Source: Actinomycetes bacterium
GTDB taxonomy: Bacteria > Actinomycetota > Acidimicrobiia > Acidimicrobiales > RAAP-2
Direction of reading: 5' to 3'
NCBI GenBank assembly: GCA_021826655.1
Contig: JAKAZC010000047.1
Location: forward strand, 1 to 11,722
Length of the DNA: 11,722 nucleotides
In this document: one piece after another, positions 1 through 6,663 of the stretch
How positions within the stretch are numbered: the stretch's first letter is position 1
How the letters are laid out: every line of letters starts with the position of its first letter
Made by a program: the position numbers and the translations under genes
The notes under the pieces: generated by a model
Told to the model about the DNA's origin: nothing
Database searches by the model: none
Seen by the model: only the letters and a program-made list of their open reading frames with translations

Positions 1-1
1 G

Positions 2-1414
2 GTGCTCGGCACGATCGCCTGCGCGCTCCTGCGGTCACTCGTGTCACCGGTGCTCCCCACCATCCAGCACGATCTGCACACGAATCAGAACACGGTCACC
101 TGGGTGCTCACCGCGTTCCTCCTGTCCGCGTCGATCTTCACCCCGATCCTCGGCCGGGTCGGCGACATGGTCGGCAAGGAGCGGATGCTCGTCGTCACGC
201 TCGCCGCCCTGGCCGTCGGCTCCGTCATCGCCGGACTGGCCCACTCCATCACCCTGCTGATCATCGCGCGGGCCGTCCAGGGGATCGGCGGCGCGGTGCT
301 CCCGCTCTCCTTCGGCATCGTCCGGGACGAATTTCCCGAGGTCAAGGTGGCGGGGGCCGTCGGAATCGTCGCCGCCATGGCGGCCGTCGGGGGCGGTGCG
401 GGCATCGTGCTGGCCGGTCCGATCGTCAGCAACCTGGACTACCACTGGCTCTTCTGGATCCCGATGGGCATCGCCGCCGTCGCCACCGTCTGCGCCTGGA
501 TCTTCGTCCCCGAGTCACCCGTCCGGACGCCGGGGAGGATCAGCTGGCTGGCCGCCGTGCTGCTGTCCGCGTGGTTGGTCGCGCTGCTGCTCGGCGTCAG
601 CGAGGCCCCGGTCTGGGGATGGGGATCCGGTCGCGTCCTGGGCCTCATCGCGGCCGCCCTCGTCCTCATCGTGGCCTGGGTGGTCGTCGAACTCCGGGCG
701 AAGGAGCCCCTCATCGACATGCAGATGATGCAGCGGCGGGCGGTGTGGACGAACAACCTCGTGGCCTTCATGTTCGGGATAGGCATGTACGCCGTCATCG
801 GTTTCCTGCCCGAATTCGTCCAGACACCGAAGTCCACCGGCTACGGATTCGGGGCCAGCATCATCCAGTCCGGTCTGTTCCTGCTCCCCTTGACCGTGAC
901 CATGTTCATCGGCGGGCTGCTCAGCGGGCGGATCGCCGCAACCATCGGCTCCAAGTCCGCCGTGATCGCCGGTTCGATCGCCTCCACCACGGCTTACCTG
1001 CTCCTGGCCTACGCCCACCACGAGGCATGGGAGATCTACCTGGCGAGCACCCTCCTGGGCATCGGCCTGGGCCTGGCGTTCTCCGCCATGTCCAACCTCA
1101 TCGTCCAGGCCGTACCCATGGCCCAGACCGGCGTGGCGAGTGGGATGAACGCCAACATCCGGACCATCGGTGGCGCCATCGGCGCCGCCGTCATGTCGAG
1201 CATCGTCGCCTCCCGGATCCTCACCGACGGCTATCCGGCCGAGGCGGACTACACCCGGGGCTTCCTCTTCCTGGCCGTCATGACCGTGGTGGCCGTGGTG
1301 GCCGCCCTCTTCATCCCGAAGGCCCCGGGCTCCGGCGCCGACCCCGACCTCGCCCACCACCTCGAACACGCGGAGCTGGCGGTGGTGCCCGGTGGCTCGA
1401 TCGCCGAGTTCTGA
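2..1414 (+). CDS. MFS drug/solute exporter, DHA2 (EmrB/QacA-like, 14-helix) family, 5'-truncated
   Basis: Inner-membrane major facilitator predicted to export small hydrophobic compounds in exchange for protons. The visible 470 residues begin inside the first membrane helix (family pattern ALPTIQ-DL, here VLPTIQHDLH), so the true start lies left of the window and the GTG at position 2 is probably internal. Motif A between helices 2 and 3 is GRVGDMVGKERM (residues 51-62 of the visible part). The helix-4 segment RAVQGIGGAVLP (about 90-101) and a glycine-rich helix-5 antiporter-type motif ending in AGPIV (about 125-142) are both present. A further run of hydrophobic segments extends to about residue 440, which fits the 14-helix subfamily, followed by a polar C-terminal tail. 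Substrate cannot be read from sequence. The following gene is 163 bases away with its own promoter-like box, so I see no operon partner on this side. Confidence 0.9.
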   Translation: MLGTIACALLRSLVSPVLPTIQHDLHTNQNTVTWVLTAFLLSASIFTPILGRVGDMVGKERMLVVTLAALAVGSVIAGLAHSITLLIIARAVQGIGGAVLPLSFGIVRDEFPEVKVAGAVGIVAAMAAVGGGAGIVLAGPIVSNLDYHWLFWIPMGIAAVATVCAWIFVPESPVRTPGRISWLAAVLLSAWLVALLLGVSEAPVWGWGSGRVLGLIAAALVLIVAWVVVELRAKEPLIDMQMMQRRAVWTNNLVAFMFGIGMYAVIGFLPEFVQTPKSTGYGFGASIIQSGLFLLPLTVTMFIGGLLSGRIAATIGSKSAVIAGSIASTTAYLLLAYAHHEAWEIYLASTLLGIGLGLAFSAMSNLIVQAVPMAQTGVASGMNANIRTIGGAIGAAVMSSIVASRILTDGYPAEADYTRGFLFLAVMTVVAVVAALFIPKAPGSGADPDLAHHLEHAELAVVPGGSIAEF

Positions 1415-1432
1415 CCGGAGTGCTGCGGGGAC

Positions 1433-1446
1433 CCGGGCTCGCCCGG
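1433..1446 (+). terminator. Short GC hairpin after the MFS gene
   Basis: CCGGG (1433-1437) and CCCGG (1442-1446) can pair around a CTCG loop, 18 bases after the MFS stop codon. There is no T-run after it, and hairpins this small are common at this GC content, so it is only a candidate terminator. The rest of the 163-base gap to 1577 holds one promoter-like box (1516-1521) and nothing else I can name. Confidence 0.25.
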
Positions 1447-1515
1447 ATGCGACCCGGGATGGGGTGCCCGACGCACCGGGGTCGAACGGCCCCACGTCAC
1501 CCGTGCAGTCCGACC

Positions 1516-1521
1516 TACGAT
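1516..1521 (+). promoter_or_regulatory. Putative -10 box (TACGAT) for the acidic-protein gene
   Basis: TACGAT fits the actinobacterial TANNNT -10 consensus and lies in the MFS/acidic-protein gap. A start about 7 bases downstream would give a leader of roughly 50 bases carrying the GGAG ribosome-binding site at 1569-1572. No convincing -35 element is visible. The same TACGAT hexamer occurs before the genes at 6664 and 9931. Confidence 0.45.
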
Positions 1522-1577
1522 CGGAGCGGGCGGGGCGGCAGCGACCGCTCCGCCCGGCAGACGAATCTGGAGCGACC

Positions 1578-1919
1578 ATGACGGACGACACCGACGGCAC
1601 CGAGATCTTCGAGCAGGGCGACGACGCCGTCGACGAGTCGTCCCGGCTCGACCCCGACTTCGAGGAGGTCCTCGAGATCGACCCCTCCCTGGACCCCCAC
1701 CTCCAGGTCGACGACCGCGAGCTCGAGGAGGCGGGAGCCGAGCTCGACGACCCCGAGCAGCTGGCCGTACTGGACGGGATGATCGACGACCCGGACGGCG
1801 CCGGCGGACCCTCGACGCACACCCGCCAACGCGAGGACGACCCCGAGGGATGGGACCTCGACGCGCCACTGGCCACCGGACCCGTCGACGACACCGGCGA
1901 GGGCCTGACCGAGCGATGA
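1578..1919 (+). CDS. Small, extremely acidic hypothetical protein
   Basis: A 113-residue protein of no family I recognise. By my count 39 residues are Asp or Glu (24 D, 15 E) against 5 Arg, with no Lys and no Cys, so net charge is about -34. There is no signal peptide or membrane segment and few hydrophobic residues. A central part (about residues 28-69, rich in Leu, Glu and Asp) could form an amphipathic helix; the ends look disordered. I chose the ATG at 1578 because GGAG lies five bases upstream. The frame stays open to 1392, but that extension is Arg/Pro-rich and unlike the rest. Third-position GC bias and the continuous frame support a real gene. Possible roles (binding a basic partner, DNA mimicry, ion buffering) are speculation. 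It stands alone between the exporter and the rhamnosidase. Confidence 0.7.
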   Translation: MTDDTDGTEIFEQGDDAVDESSRLDPDFEEVLEIDPSLDPHLQVDDRELEEAGAELDDPEQLAVLDGMIDDPDGAGGPSTHTRQREDDPEGWDLDAPLATGPVDDTGEGLTER

Positions 1920-1923
1920 GCCG

Positions 1924-1939
1924 GCGGGGCGTCGCCCGC
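1924..1939 (+). terminator. Weak hairpin after the acidic-protein gene
   Basis: GCGGG (1924-1928) can pair with CCCGC (1935-1939) around a 6-base loop, five bases after the stop codon. The stem is only 5 bp and has no T-run. It matters because it decides whether transcription reads on through the duplicated segment at 1952-1997. Confidence 0.25.
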
Positions 1940-1951
1940 TCCACCCGCCCG

Positions 1952-1997
1952 CCGACCACCCGGGACCCGAGGCGCAGCGGCTGTGGCAGGGTGGCCC
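1952..1997. repeat. 46-bp near-duplicate of the inside of the OYE-family reductase gene
   Basis: This intergenic segment matches 4802-4847 at 44 of 46 positions, ungapped, in the same orientation. Mismatches are 1964 (G versus A) and 1984 (T versus G). Read on the minus strand in the reductase frame it encodes GATLPQPLRLGSRVVG, differing from the reductase by one Phe-to-Ser change and one silent change. The frame hits a TAG at 2010-2008, so this is not a working gene. Weaker matching may extend from 1945 and again at 2011-2017. It lies in the 101-base gap between the acidic-protein gene and the rhamnosidase gene. Confidence 0.85.
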
Positions 1998-2008
1998 GGA
2001 CCGGGCGC

Positions 2009-2014
2009 TAGGGT
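2009..2014 (+). promoter_or_regulatory. Putative -10 box (TAGGGT) for a leaderless rhamnosidase transcript
   Basis: TAGGGT fits TANNNT and ends exactly six bases before the ATG at 2021, so transcription would begin at or next to the start codon. There is no Shine-Dalgarno sequence before this ATG, which agrees with leaderless translation. No recognisable -35 is present. The box lies just downstream of the duplicated reductase fragment. Confidence 0.55.
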
Positions 2015-2020
2015 GCGCGC

Positions 2021-4468
2021 ATGCGCATCGCCCACCCCGAGCCGTTCGGCCCGCGGTGGCGCGGCCGGTGGATCTGGCACCAGCGCCCGACGATCCGGGC
2101 CGCCACCGCCACCCGCCCCGTCATCGACGGCCCGGTGGACACCGTCGCCCTGTTCCGCCGGGAGCTCGAGCTCGACGCCGACCCGGTGCGCGCCCGGTGC
2201 CGGCTGTGGGTCGACGGACGCTACGTCCTCACCGTCAACGGCGCCGAGGTGGCCCGTGGTCCCGTCCGCGCCGACCCGCGCCGGGCCCACTACGACGTGG
2301 TCGACCTGTCCGGCGCGCTTCGGGCCGGCGCCAACGTGTTCGGCCTGGTGGCCCGGCACTTCGGCGGGGCCACCTCGTGGTGGACCCCGGTTCCACCCAC
2401 CTACTCGCTCGGCGCAGGCTGCGTCGTCGTCGACGCACTCGTCGACGACGAGTGGGTGGTGAGCGACCGGTCGTGGTCGTGTCACCCGGGGGATGCCTGG
2501 ACGCCGGTCCCCATCCCCGGTGACGTCGCCTGCCTACCGCTCGAGTCGTTCGACGCGAGGCGCCTCCCGACCGGGTGGGACCGCCCCGGATTCGACGCCT
2601 CCGCCTGGCACCCGGCCACCGAGATCGTGCCGTTCCATACCGGTGGCAGCGGCGACCCCCGCCCGCCCAGCGAGCCGTTCGGCATGCTGCTGCCCCCCGT
2701 CCGGGACGGGTTCCCCGGCGGGGCGCGGCACCCCGCCGTCACCGTCGTGGGGTCGCCGGTCCGGGGCGCGTCACTCCGCGACGACCCGGTGTACCAGGTG
2801 CTCGGCGACGAGGCGGTGGGGCGGTCGGAAAGCGGCGACGACGGGGATGTGGGCGGGGGCGACGGGCCGGGCGGTGCCGGGGACCCCGTCACCCTGGCCG
2901 CGTTCGACCTGGGTCGCATCGCGGCGGGGACCGTCGTCCTCGACGTCGACGGGGCCCGCGAGGGCACCACGATCGACGTGGCCGCCGCCGAGCACCTGGA
3001 CGCCGCCGGCCGGCTGATCCCCCTGGGCCAGCACGCCGGCTTCCGTTACGTGTGCCGGGGCGGGGGGCGCGAGCGGTTCGAGACGCTCGATGTCCTCGGG
3101 GCCCGCCACCTCCACGCCAGCGTGCGCACGGGCGGCGGGCCCGTCCCCGGGCTCTCCCTGGCCGTGCACGACCGCCACCGGCCACGTCCGGACGGCGCCG
3201 GCTTCGCCTGCTCGGACCCGCTGCTGGAGCAGGTGTACGCCACCGGGCTGCGCACCGTGGACCTCTGCGCCCTCGACGCCTATGTGGACTGCCCGACCCG
3301 GGAGCAGCGAGCCTGGACGGGCGACTCGGTGGTCCACCAGATGGTCGACCTGGTGGCCAACCCCGACTGGTCGATGGCCCGGTGGCACCCCCAGCTCGCC
3401 GCCTCGGCCCGGTCCGACGGGATGCTGGCCATGGCCCCCGCCTCGGACTTCTGGGTGGACGATCGCACGTTCGTGCCCGACTGGTCCCTCCACTGGGTCC
3501 GGTCGCTCCACAACCTCTACCGCTATACGGGCGACCGCGACCTGGTCGCCGAGCTGGCGCCGGTGGCCGAGCGCACCCTCCGGTGGTTCGAGACCTATCT
3601 GGGTCCCGACGGACTCCTCCACGACGTGTCGGGATGGGTCCTGCTCGACTGGGCCAGCGTCTACGCCGGCGGCACCTCGTCCACCCTCAACGCCCTGTGG
3701 GCACGCGCCCTCGAGGACCTCGCCGACCTTGCCGGCTGGCTCGGCAACGAAGGCACGGCCGCTTGGGCGCGGCATCGGTACGCCGGGGTGCGGGACGCCT
3801 TCGACACCTTCTACGACCCGGCCCGGTCCGTCTACGTCGACCACCTCGTCGACGGGGTGGTGCGTCCCGAGGCGGCCCAACACGGTGGCGCGGCCGCACT
3901 GGCGGCCGGACTGGTGCCCGACGAGCGGGTGGAGGCCGTGGTCGCCCGGCTGACCGAACGGGAGCGCCTGGTGCGCCACTCGTGGGTGATGGACACGGTG
4001 ACCGCCGAGGGGGGCTCGACCGGCTTCGTCCATCTCGTCGCCGGGTACCCCGAACCCGACTGGGACACCGCTTCGCAGATGGTCGAGGCCGAGCCCTTCT
4101 TCCGCTACGTCCTCCACGACGGGCTGGCCCGGGCGGGACGGGCCGACCTGGTGGCCGGGCTGTGCCGTGACTGGGCGGTCTTCCTCGACGCCGGCGAGAC
4201 GACATGGCCCGAGTGCTGGGTGGGCGGCACCCGCTGCCACGGGTGGTCGTCGACGCCCACCCGCGACCTGATCGTCCACACGCTCGGTATCACCCCGGCC
4301 GAACCCGGCTACGGCGCGGTGCGGGTCGCGCCCGCGTTGGGCGATCTCGACTGGGCCCGGGCCACCGTGCCCACGCCGCACGGGTGGGTCACGGTCGAGG
4401 CACGGGCCGACGGCACGGTCGAGGTGGACAGCCCGGTGCCGGTCGTGGGCCCCGGACCCCCTCCATGA
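2021..4468 (+). CDS. Glycoside hydrolase family 78 alpha-L-rhamnosidase-like protein
   Basis: An 815-residue enzyme predicted to release terminal alpha-L-rhamnose from glycosides or oligosaccharides. The N-terminal beta-sandwich (about 40-165) has the family pattern VNGAEVARGPVRAD followed by DLSGALRAGANVFGL. A middle beta-region follows to about 390, then the six-hairpin catalytic domain (about 390-735) and a small C-terminal beta-domain (about 745-810). The GH78 signature DCPTREQRAWTGD is at 423-435, giving likely catalytic-cleft residues D423 and E428. TTWPECW (727-733) aligns with the family segment carrying the general base, making E731 the candidate. A Gly/Asp-rich low-complexity insert occupies about 270-289. 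There is no signal peptide, so the substrate is probably taken up or intracellular. No rhamnose catabolism gene or sugar transporter is nearby. Family is sure; exact substrate is not, since GH78-like proteins vary. Confidence 0.88.
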   Translation: MRIAHPEPFGPRWRGRWIWHQRPTIRAATATRPVIDGPVDTVALFRRELELDADPVRARCRLWVDGRYVLTVNGAEVARGPVRADPRRAHYDVVDLSGALRAGANVFGLVARHFGGATSWWTPVPPTYSLGAGCVVVDALVDDEWVVSDRSWSCHPGDAWTPVPIPGDVACLPLESFDARRLPTGWDRPGFDASAWHPATEIVPFHTGGSGDPRPPSEPFGMLLPPVRDGFPGGARHPAVTVVGSPVRGASLRDDPVYQVLGDEAVGRSESGDDGDVGGGDGPGGAGDPVTLAAFDLGRIAAGTVVLDVDGAREGTTIDVAAAEHLDAAGRLIPLGQHAGFRYVCRGGGRERFETLDVLGARHLHASVRTGGGPVPGLSLAVHDRHRPRPDGAGFACSDPLLEQVYATGLRTVDLCALDAYVDCPTREQRAWTGDSVVHQMVDLVANPDWSMARWHPQLAASARSDGMLAMAPASDFWVDDRTFVPDWSLHWVRSLHNLYRYTGDRDLVAELAPVAERTLRWFETYLGPDGLLHDVSGWVLLDWASVYAGGTSSTLNALWARALEDLADLAGWLGNEGTAAWARHRYAGVRDAFDTFYDPARSVYVDHLVDGVVRPEAAQHGGAAALAAGLVPDERVEAVVARLTERERLVRHSWVMDTVTAEGGSTGFVHLVAGYPEPDWDTASQMVEAEPFFRYVLHDGLARAGRADLVAGLCRDWAVFLDAGETTWPECWVGGTRCHGWSSTPTRDLIVHTLGITPAEPGYGAVRVAPALGDLDWARATVPTPHGWVTVEARADGTVEVDSPVPVVGPGPPP

Positions 4469-4483
4469 CCACCGCGGCGGTGG
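4469..4483. terminator. Bidirectional hairpin between convergent stop codons
   Basis: CCACCG (4469-4474) and CGGTGG (4478-4483) form a perfect 6-bp stem with a 3-base loop. It begins on the base right after the rhamnosidase stop and ends six bases before the reductase stop, so it occupies most of the 20-base gap between two convergent genes. It is symmetric and can act for both. No T-run follows on either strand, which is usual for actinobacterial hairpins. Confidence 0.55.
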
Positions 4484-4488
4484 CGTCC

Positions 4489-5685
4489 TCAGTCGGTCGC
4501 CCCCGGGCCCGCCTCGACGCAGGTCGTGCCGGTGTAGATGGACGGCATGCACCGGTTGCAGTGGATGCACCTCCCGCCCTCGAGCGCTCCCCGCTCCCAC
4601 CGTGCCACCAGGTCGGGCTCGCGCAACAGGGCCCGGGCCATGGCCACGAACGAGAACCCCTCGGCCAGGGCCGACTCCACGGTCTCGATCCGGTTGATGC
4701 CACCGAGCAGGATCAGCGGCAGGTCGAGGTCGGCCAGGAACCGACGGGCCTCGGGACGGAAGTAGGCCTCCTCGAACGGGTACTCCTTGAGGAACCGCCT
4801 ACCGACCACCCGGAACCCGAGGCGCAGCGGCTGGGGCAGGGTGGCCCCGAACTCGGCCCGGGGTGCGTCGCCGCGGAACAGGTACATCGGATTGGACAAC
4901 GAGCTGCCCCCGGTGAGCTCCAGGGCGTCGAGGTGGCCGTCGGCCTCGAGCATCCCGGCCACGTCGACGCTCTCGGGAAGGTCGAACCCACCGCGGACCC
5001 CGTCGGCCATGTTGAGCTTGGCGGTGACGGCGACGTCGGTGCCTGCGCCGTCGCGCACCGCGGCGACGACGTCCCGGGGGAACCGGGCACGGGCATCGAG
5101 CCGTCCTCCCCACCGGTCCGTCCTGCGGTTCAGCTTCGGGCTCAGGAACGAGCTCAGCAGGTAGTTGTGCCCGAGGTGGACCTCGATGCAGTCGAAGCCG
5201 GCGTCCACCGCCAACCGGGCGCCACGGCGGTAGTCCTCGGTGATCCGCTCGATATCGGCCCCGGTGGCAGCCCGGGTGAGCGACCCCGACGCCCCGAACC
5301 TCCGGGACGGCGACAGGGCGGGGGCCCGGTTCGACGTCGAGTTGGCCACCGGACCGGCGTGACCGATCTGCGCCGACGCCAGAGCGCCGGCCGCGTGCAC
5401 CGCGTCGGTGAGCCGTGCCAGGCCCGGCAGCGACTCCTCGCCCAGCAGGACGCAGTGGCGGTCGGTACGCCCCTCGGGTGACACGGCCAGATAGGCGACG
5501 GTCGTCATGGCCGCCCCGCCCCGTGCGACACGCTCGTGGAAGGCGATCAGGTCGCCGGTGACCACGCCCCTGGGTGAGGCGCCCTCGAACGTGGCCGACT
5601 TGATGATCCGGTTCTTGAGCGTGAGGGGCCCGAGTCGGGCCGGGGCGAACACGGCGGGTGCGACCGAGCTGCTATCCGTCGTCAC
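4489..5685 (-). CDS. NADH:flavin oxidoreductase, Old Yellow Enzyme family, with C-terminal Cys cluster
   Basis: A 398-residue FMN-dependent TIM-barrel reductase expected to reduce activated C=C bonds (enones or enoyl-CoA-like substrates) with NAD(P)H in the cytoplasm. The N-terminus has the typical APARLGPLTLKNRIIKSAT. HLGHNY (170-175) supplies the substrate-binding pair H170/H173 and the proton-donor candidate Y175, followed by FLSPKLNRRTDRWGG. Late barrel strands include LILLGGI and FVAMARALLREPDL, the phosphate-binding region. The tail carries C373, C376, C379 and C389, as in the iron-sulfur segment of 2,4-dienoyl-CoA reductases, but the FAD/NAD domain is absent. I start at GTG 5685, four bases after the cysQ stop, with GGAGAGG (5702-5696) ten bases upstream. 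An ATG at 5727 would overlap cysQ and add residues with no family resemblance. It is co-transcribed with cysQ. Substrate unknown. Confidence 0.88.
   Translation of the reverse strand: MTTDSSSVAPAVFAPARLGPLTLKNRIIKSATFEGASPRGVVTGDLIAFHERVARGGAAMTTVAYLAVSPEGRTDRHCVLLGEESLPGLARLTDAVHAAGALASAQIGHAGPVANSTSNRAPALSPSRRFGASGSLTRAATGADIERITEDYRRGARLAVDAGFDCIEVHLGHNYLLSSFLSPKLNRRTDRWGGRLDARARFPRDVVAAVRDGAGTDVAVTAKLNMADGVRGGFDLPESVDVAGMLEADGHLDALELTGGSSLSNPMYLFRGDAPRAEFGATLPQPLRLGFRVVGRRFLKEYPFEEAYFRPEARRFLADLDLPLILLGGINRIETVESALAEGFSFVAMARALLREPDLVARWERGALEGGRCIHCNRCMPSIYTGTTCVEAGPGATD
4802..4847. repeat. Source copy of the 46-bp duplicated segment, inside the reductase gene
   Basis: Coding part of the reductase (minus strand, GATLPQPLRLGFRVVG) that recurs at 1952-1997 with 44/46 identity. 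The stretch fits the conserved flow of the reductase (it precedes RRFLKEYPFEEAYF), so this is the original copy and the intergenic one is derived. Confidence 0.85.
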
Positions 5686-5689
5686 CGGA

Positions 5690-6478
5690 TCACCGCCTCT
5701 CCACGAGGCCCGAGGCGCGGACGGCATCGAGCACGGCGTCGGCCAGCATCGGGTGGCAGACCACCAGGTCGGGGAGCCACGGATCGGGGCGGGCGTAGCG
5801 GAGGGGGGATCCGTCGATCCGCGAGCAGTGCAGACCGGTGGCGAGCGCCACCGCCACCGGAGCGCACGAGTCCCACTCGAACTGCCCGCCCGCGTGCACG
5901 TAGACCTCGGCCTCGCCGCGCACCACCGCCGAGATCTTGGCCCCGGCGGAGCCCATGGGCACCGTCTCGGCGCCCAGGCGCTCGGCCACGAACGGGACGA
6001 ACTCGGGCGGCCGGGTGCGGCTCACCACCAGCCGCGGCCGGGGCGGTTGGGGGGGGAGCGGCGGCGGGCTGCCCGTTCCCAGCACCAGGTCGAGCCCGGG
6101 CAGCGCCACCGCGCCGACCACCGGCGCACCGTGGACGGCGAGGGCGACGTGCACCGCCCAGTCGGTGCGTCGTTCCGAGTACTCGCGGGTGCCGTCGAGC
6201 GGGTCGACGATCCACACCCGGCCCACATCGGTGGTGAGCGCCTCGCGCTGGTCGTCCTCCTCCGACCGCACCCGGTCGTTCGGGAACCGCTCGGCCAGCA
6301 GACCGACCAGCAGCTCGTGGGACACCCGGTCCCCCTCGGCCCCGAGCTCCTTGCCCTCGAGTCCGCCCCGTTGCAGCCCGGCCAGGAGACCGCCGGCCTG
6401 GCGGGCCAGCTCCGCTGCCGCCTGGTGGTCGCTCCTGCTGTAGCCGCTCGACAGCACGTCGTTGCGTTCGGTCACCAC
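5690..6478 (-). CDS. cysQ: 3'(2'),5'-bisphosphate nucleotidase CysQ / inositol monophosphatase family
   Basis: A 262-residue Mg-dependent, lithium-sensitive-type phosphatase expected to hydrolyse 3'-phosphoadenosine 5'-phosphate (and PAPS) to AMP, removing a by-product of sulfate assimilation. Metal-site motifs are complete: GD at 49-50, SEED at 72-75, WIVDPLDGT at 89-97 (D92, D95) and EWDSCAP at 201-207 (D203). The sequence closely resembles mycobacterial CysQ as I remember it: GSAGAKISAV, YVHAGGQFEWDS, SRIDGSPLRY and PWLPDLVVC. A Pro-rich loop (about 137-148) is local. The start is ambiguous between two adjacent GTG codons at 6478 and 6475; GGGGGA lies immediately upstream and spaces slightly better with the second. 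The first gene of a two-gene operon, it ends four bases before the reductase. Inositol-phosphate activity is possible as well. No other sulfate-assimilation gene is in the window. Confidence 0.87.
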   Translation of the reverse strand: MVTERNDVLSSGYSRSDHQAAAELARQAGGLLAGLQRGGLEGKELGAEGDRVSHELLVGLLAERFPNDRVRSEEDDQREALTTDVGRVWIVDPLDGTREYSERRTDWAVHVALAVHGAPVVGAVALPGLDLVLGTGSPPPLPPQPPRPRLVVSRTRPPEFVPFVAERLGAETVPMGSAGAKISAVVRGEAEVYVHAGGQFEWDSCAPVAVALATGLHCSRIDGSPLRYARPDPWLPDLVVCHPMLADAVLDAVRASGLVERR

Positions 6479-6498
6479 TCCCCCATCGCCCGTACCCC

Positions 6499-6512
6499 GG
6501 TCCGGTCGGACC
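6499..6512. promoter_or_regulatory. Inverted repeat upstream of cysQ, possible operator
   Basis: GGTCCG (6499-6504) and CGGACC (6507-6512) form a perfect 6-2-6 palindrome about 20 bases before the cysQ start, in the 185-base divergent gap shared with the thioesterase gene. It is well placed for an operator, but palindromes of this size occur by chance in GC-rich DNA. No TANNNT box for cysQ is visible in this gap. Confidence 0.25.
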
Positions 6513-6649
6513 CGGCCCGCCCGACAGTCTGCACGACGTCGAGGAGGTCCGGGCGCCTCCGCTCCCGGTCACCGAGAGCGGCACCCGCCGTCCGCCGCGC
6601 CACCCGACCCCGGCCGCGTGCCGGACCCGACCCCGGTCCCGCCCCTGGC

Positions 6650-6655
6650 TACGAT
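6650..6655 (+). promoter_or_regulatory. Putative -10 box (TACGAT) for the thioesterase gene
   Basis: TACGAT ends eight bases before the ATG at 6664. With a start about seven bases after the box the mRNA would have essentially no leader. No Shine-Dalgarno sequence precedes this ATG, which supports the reading. Confidence 0.5.
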
Positions 6656-6663
6656 CGGCCGGC

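Noticed and set aside
515..2485. A 656-codon open frame on the minus strand across the MFS, acidic-protein and rhamnosidase genes
   Set aside because: It is the antisense shadow of GC-rich genes: composition is Gly/Asp/Arg/His-rich with no recognisable domain, and it crosses three gene boundaries.
2771..4600. A 609-codon open frame on the minus strand opposite the rhamnosidase gene
   Set aside because: The opposite strand carries clear GH78 motifs; this frame has no domain signature and runs into the reductase gene end.
5686..5727. Upstream ATG at 5727 as the reductase start
   Set aside because: It would overlap the end of cysQ, adds residues unlike the family and lacks a ribosome-binding site as good as the one before GTG 5685.
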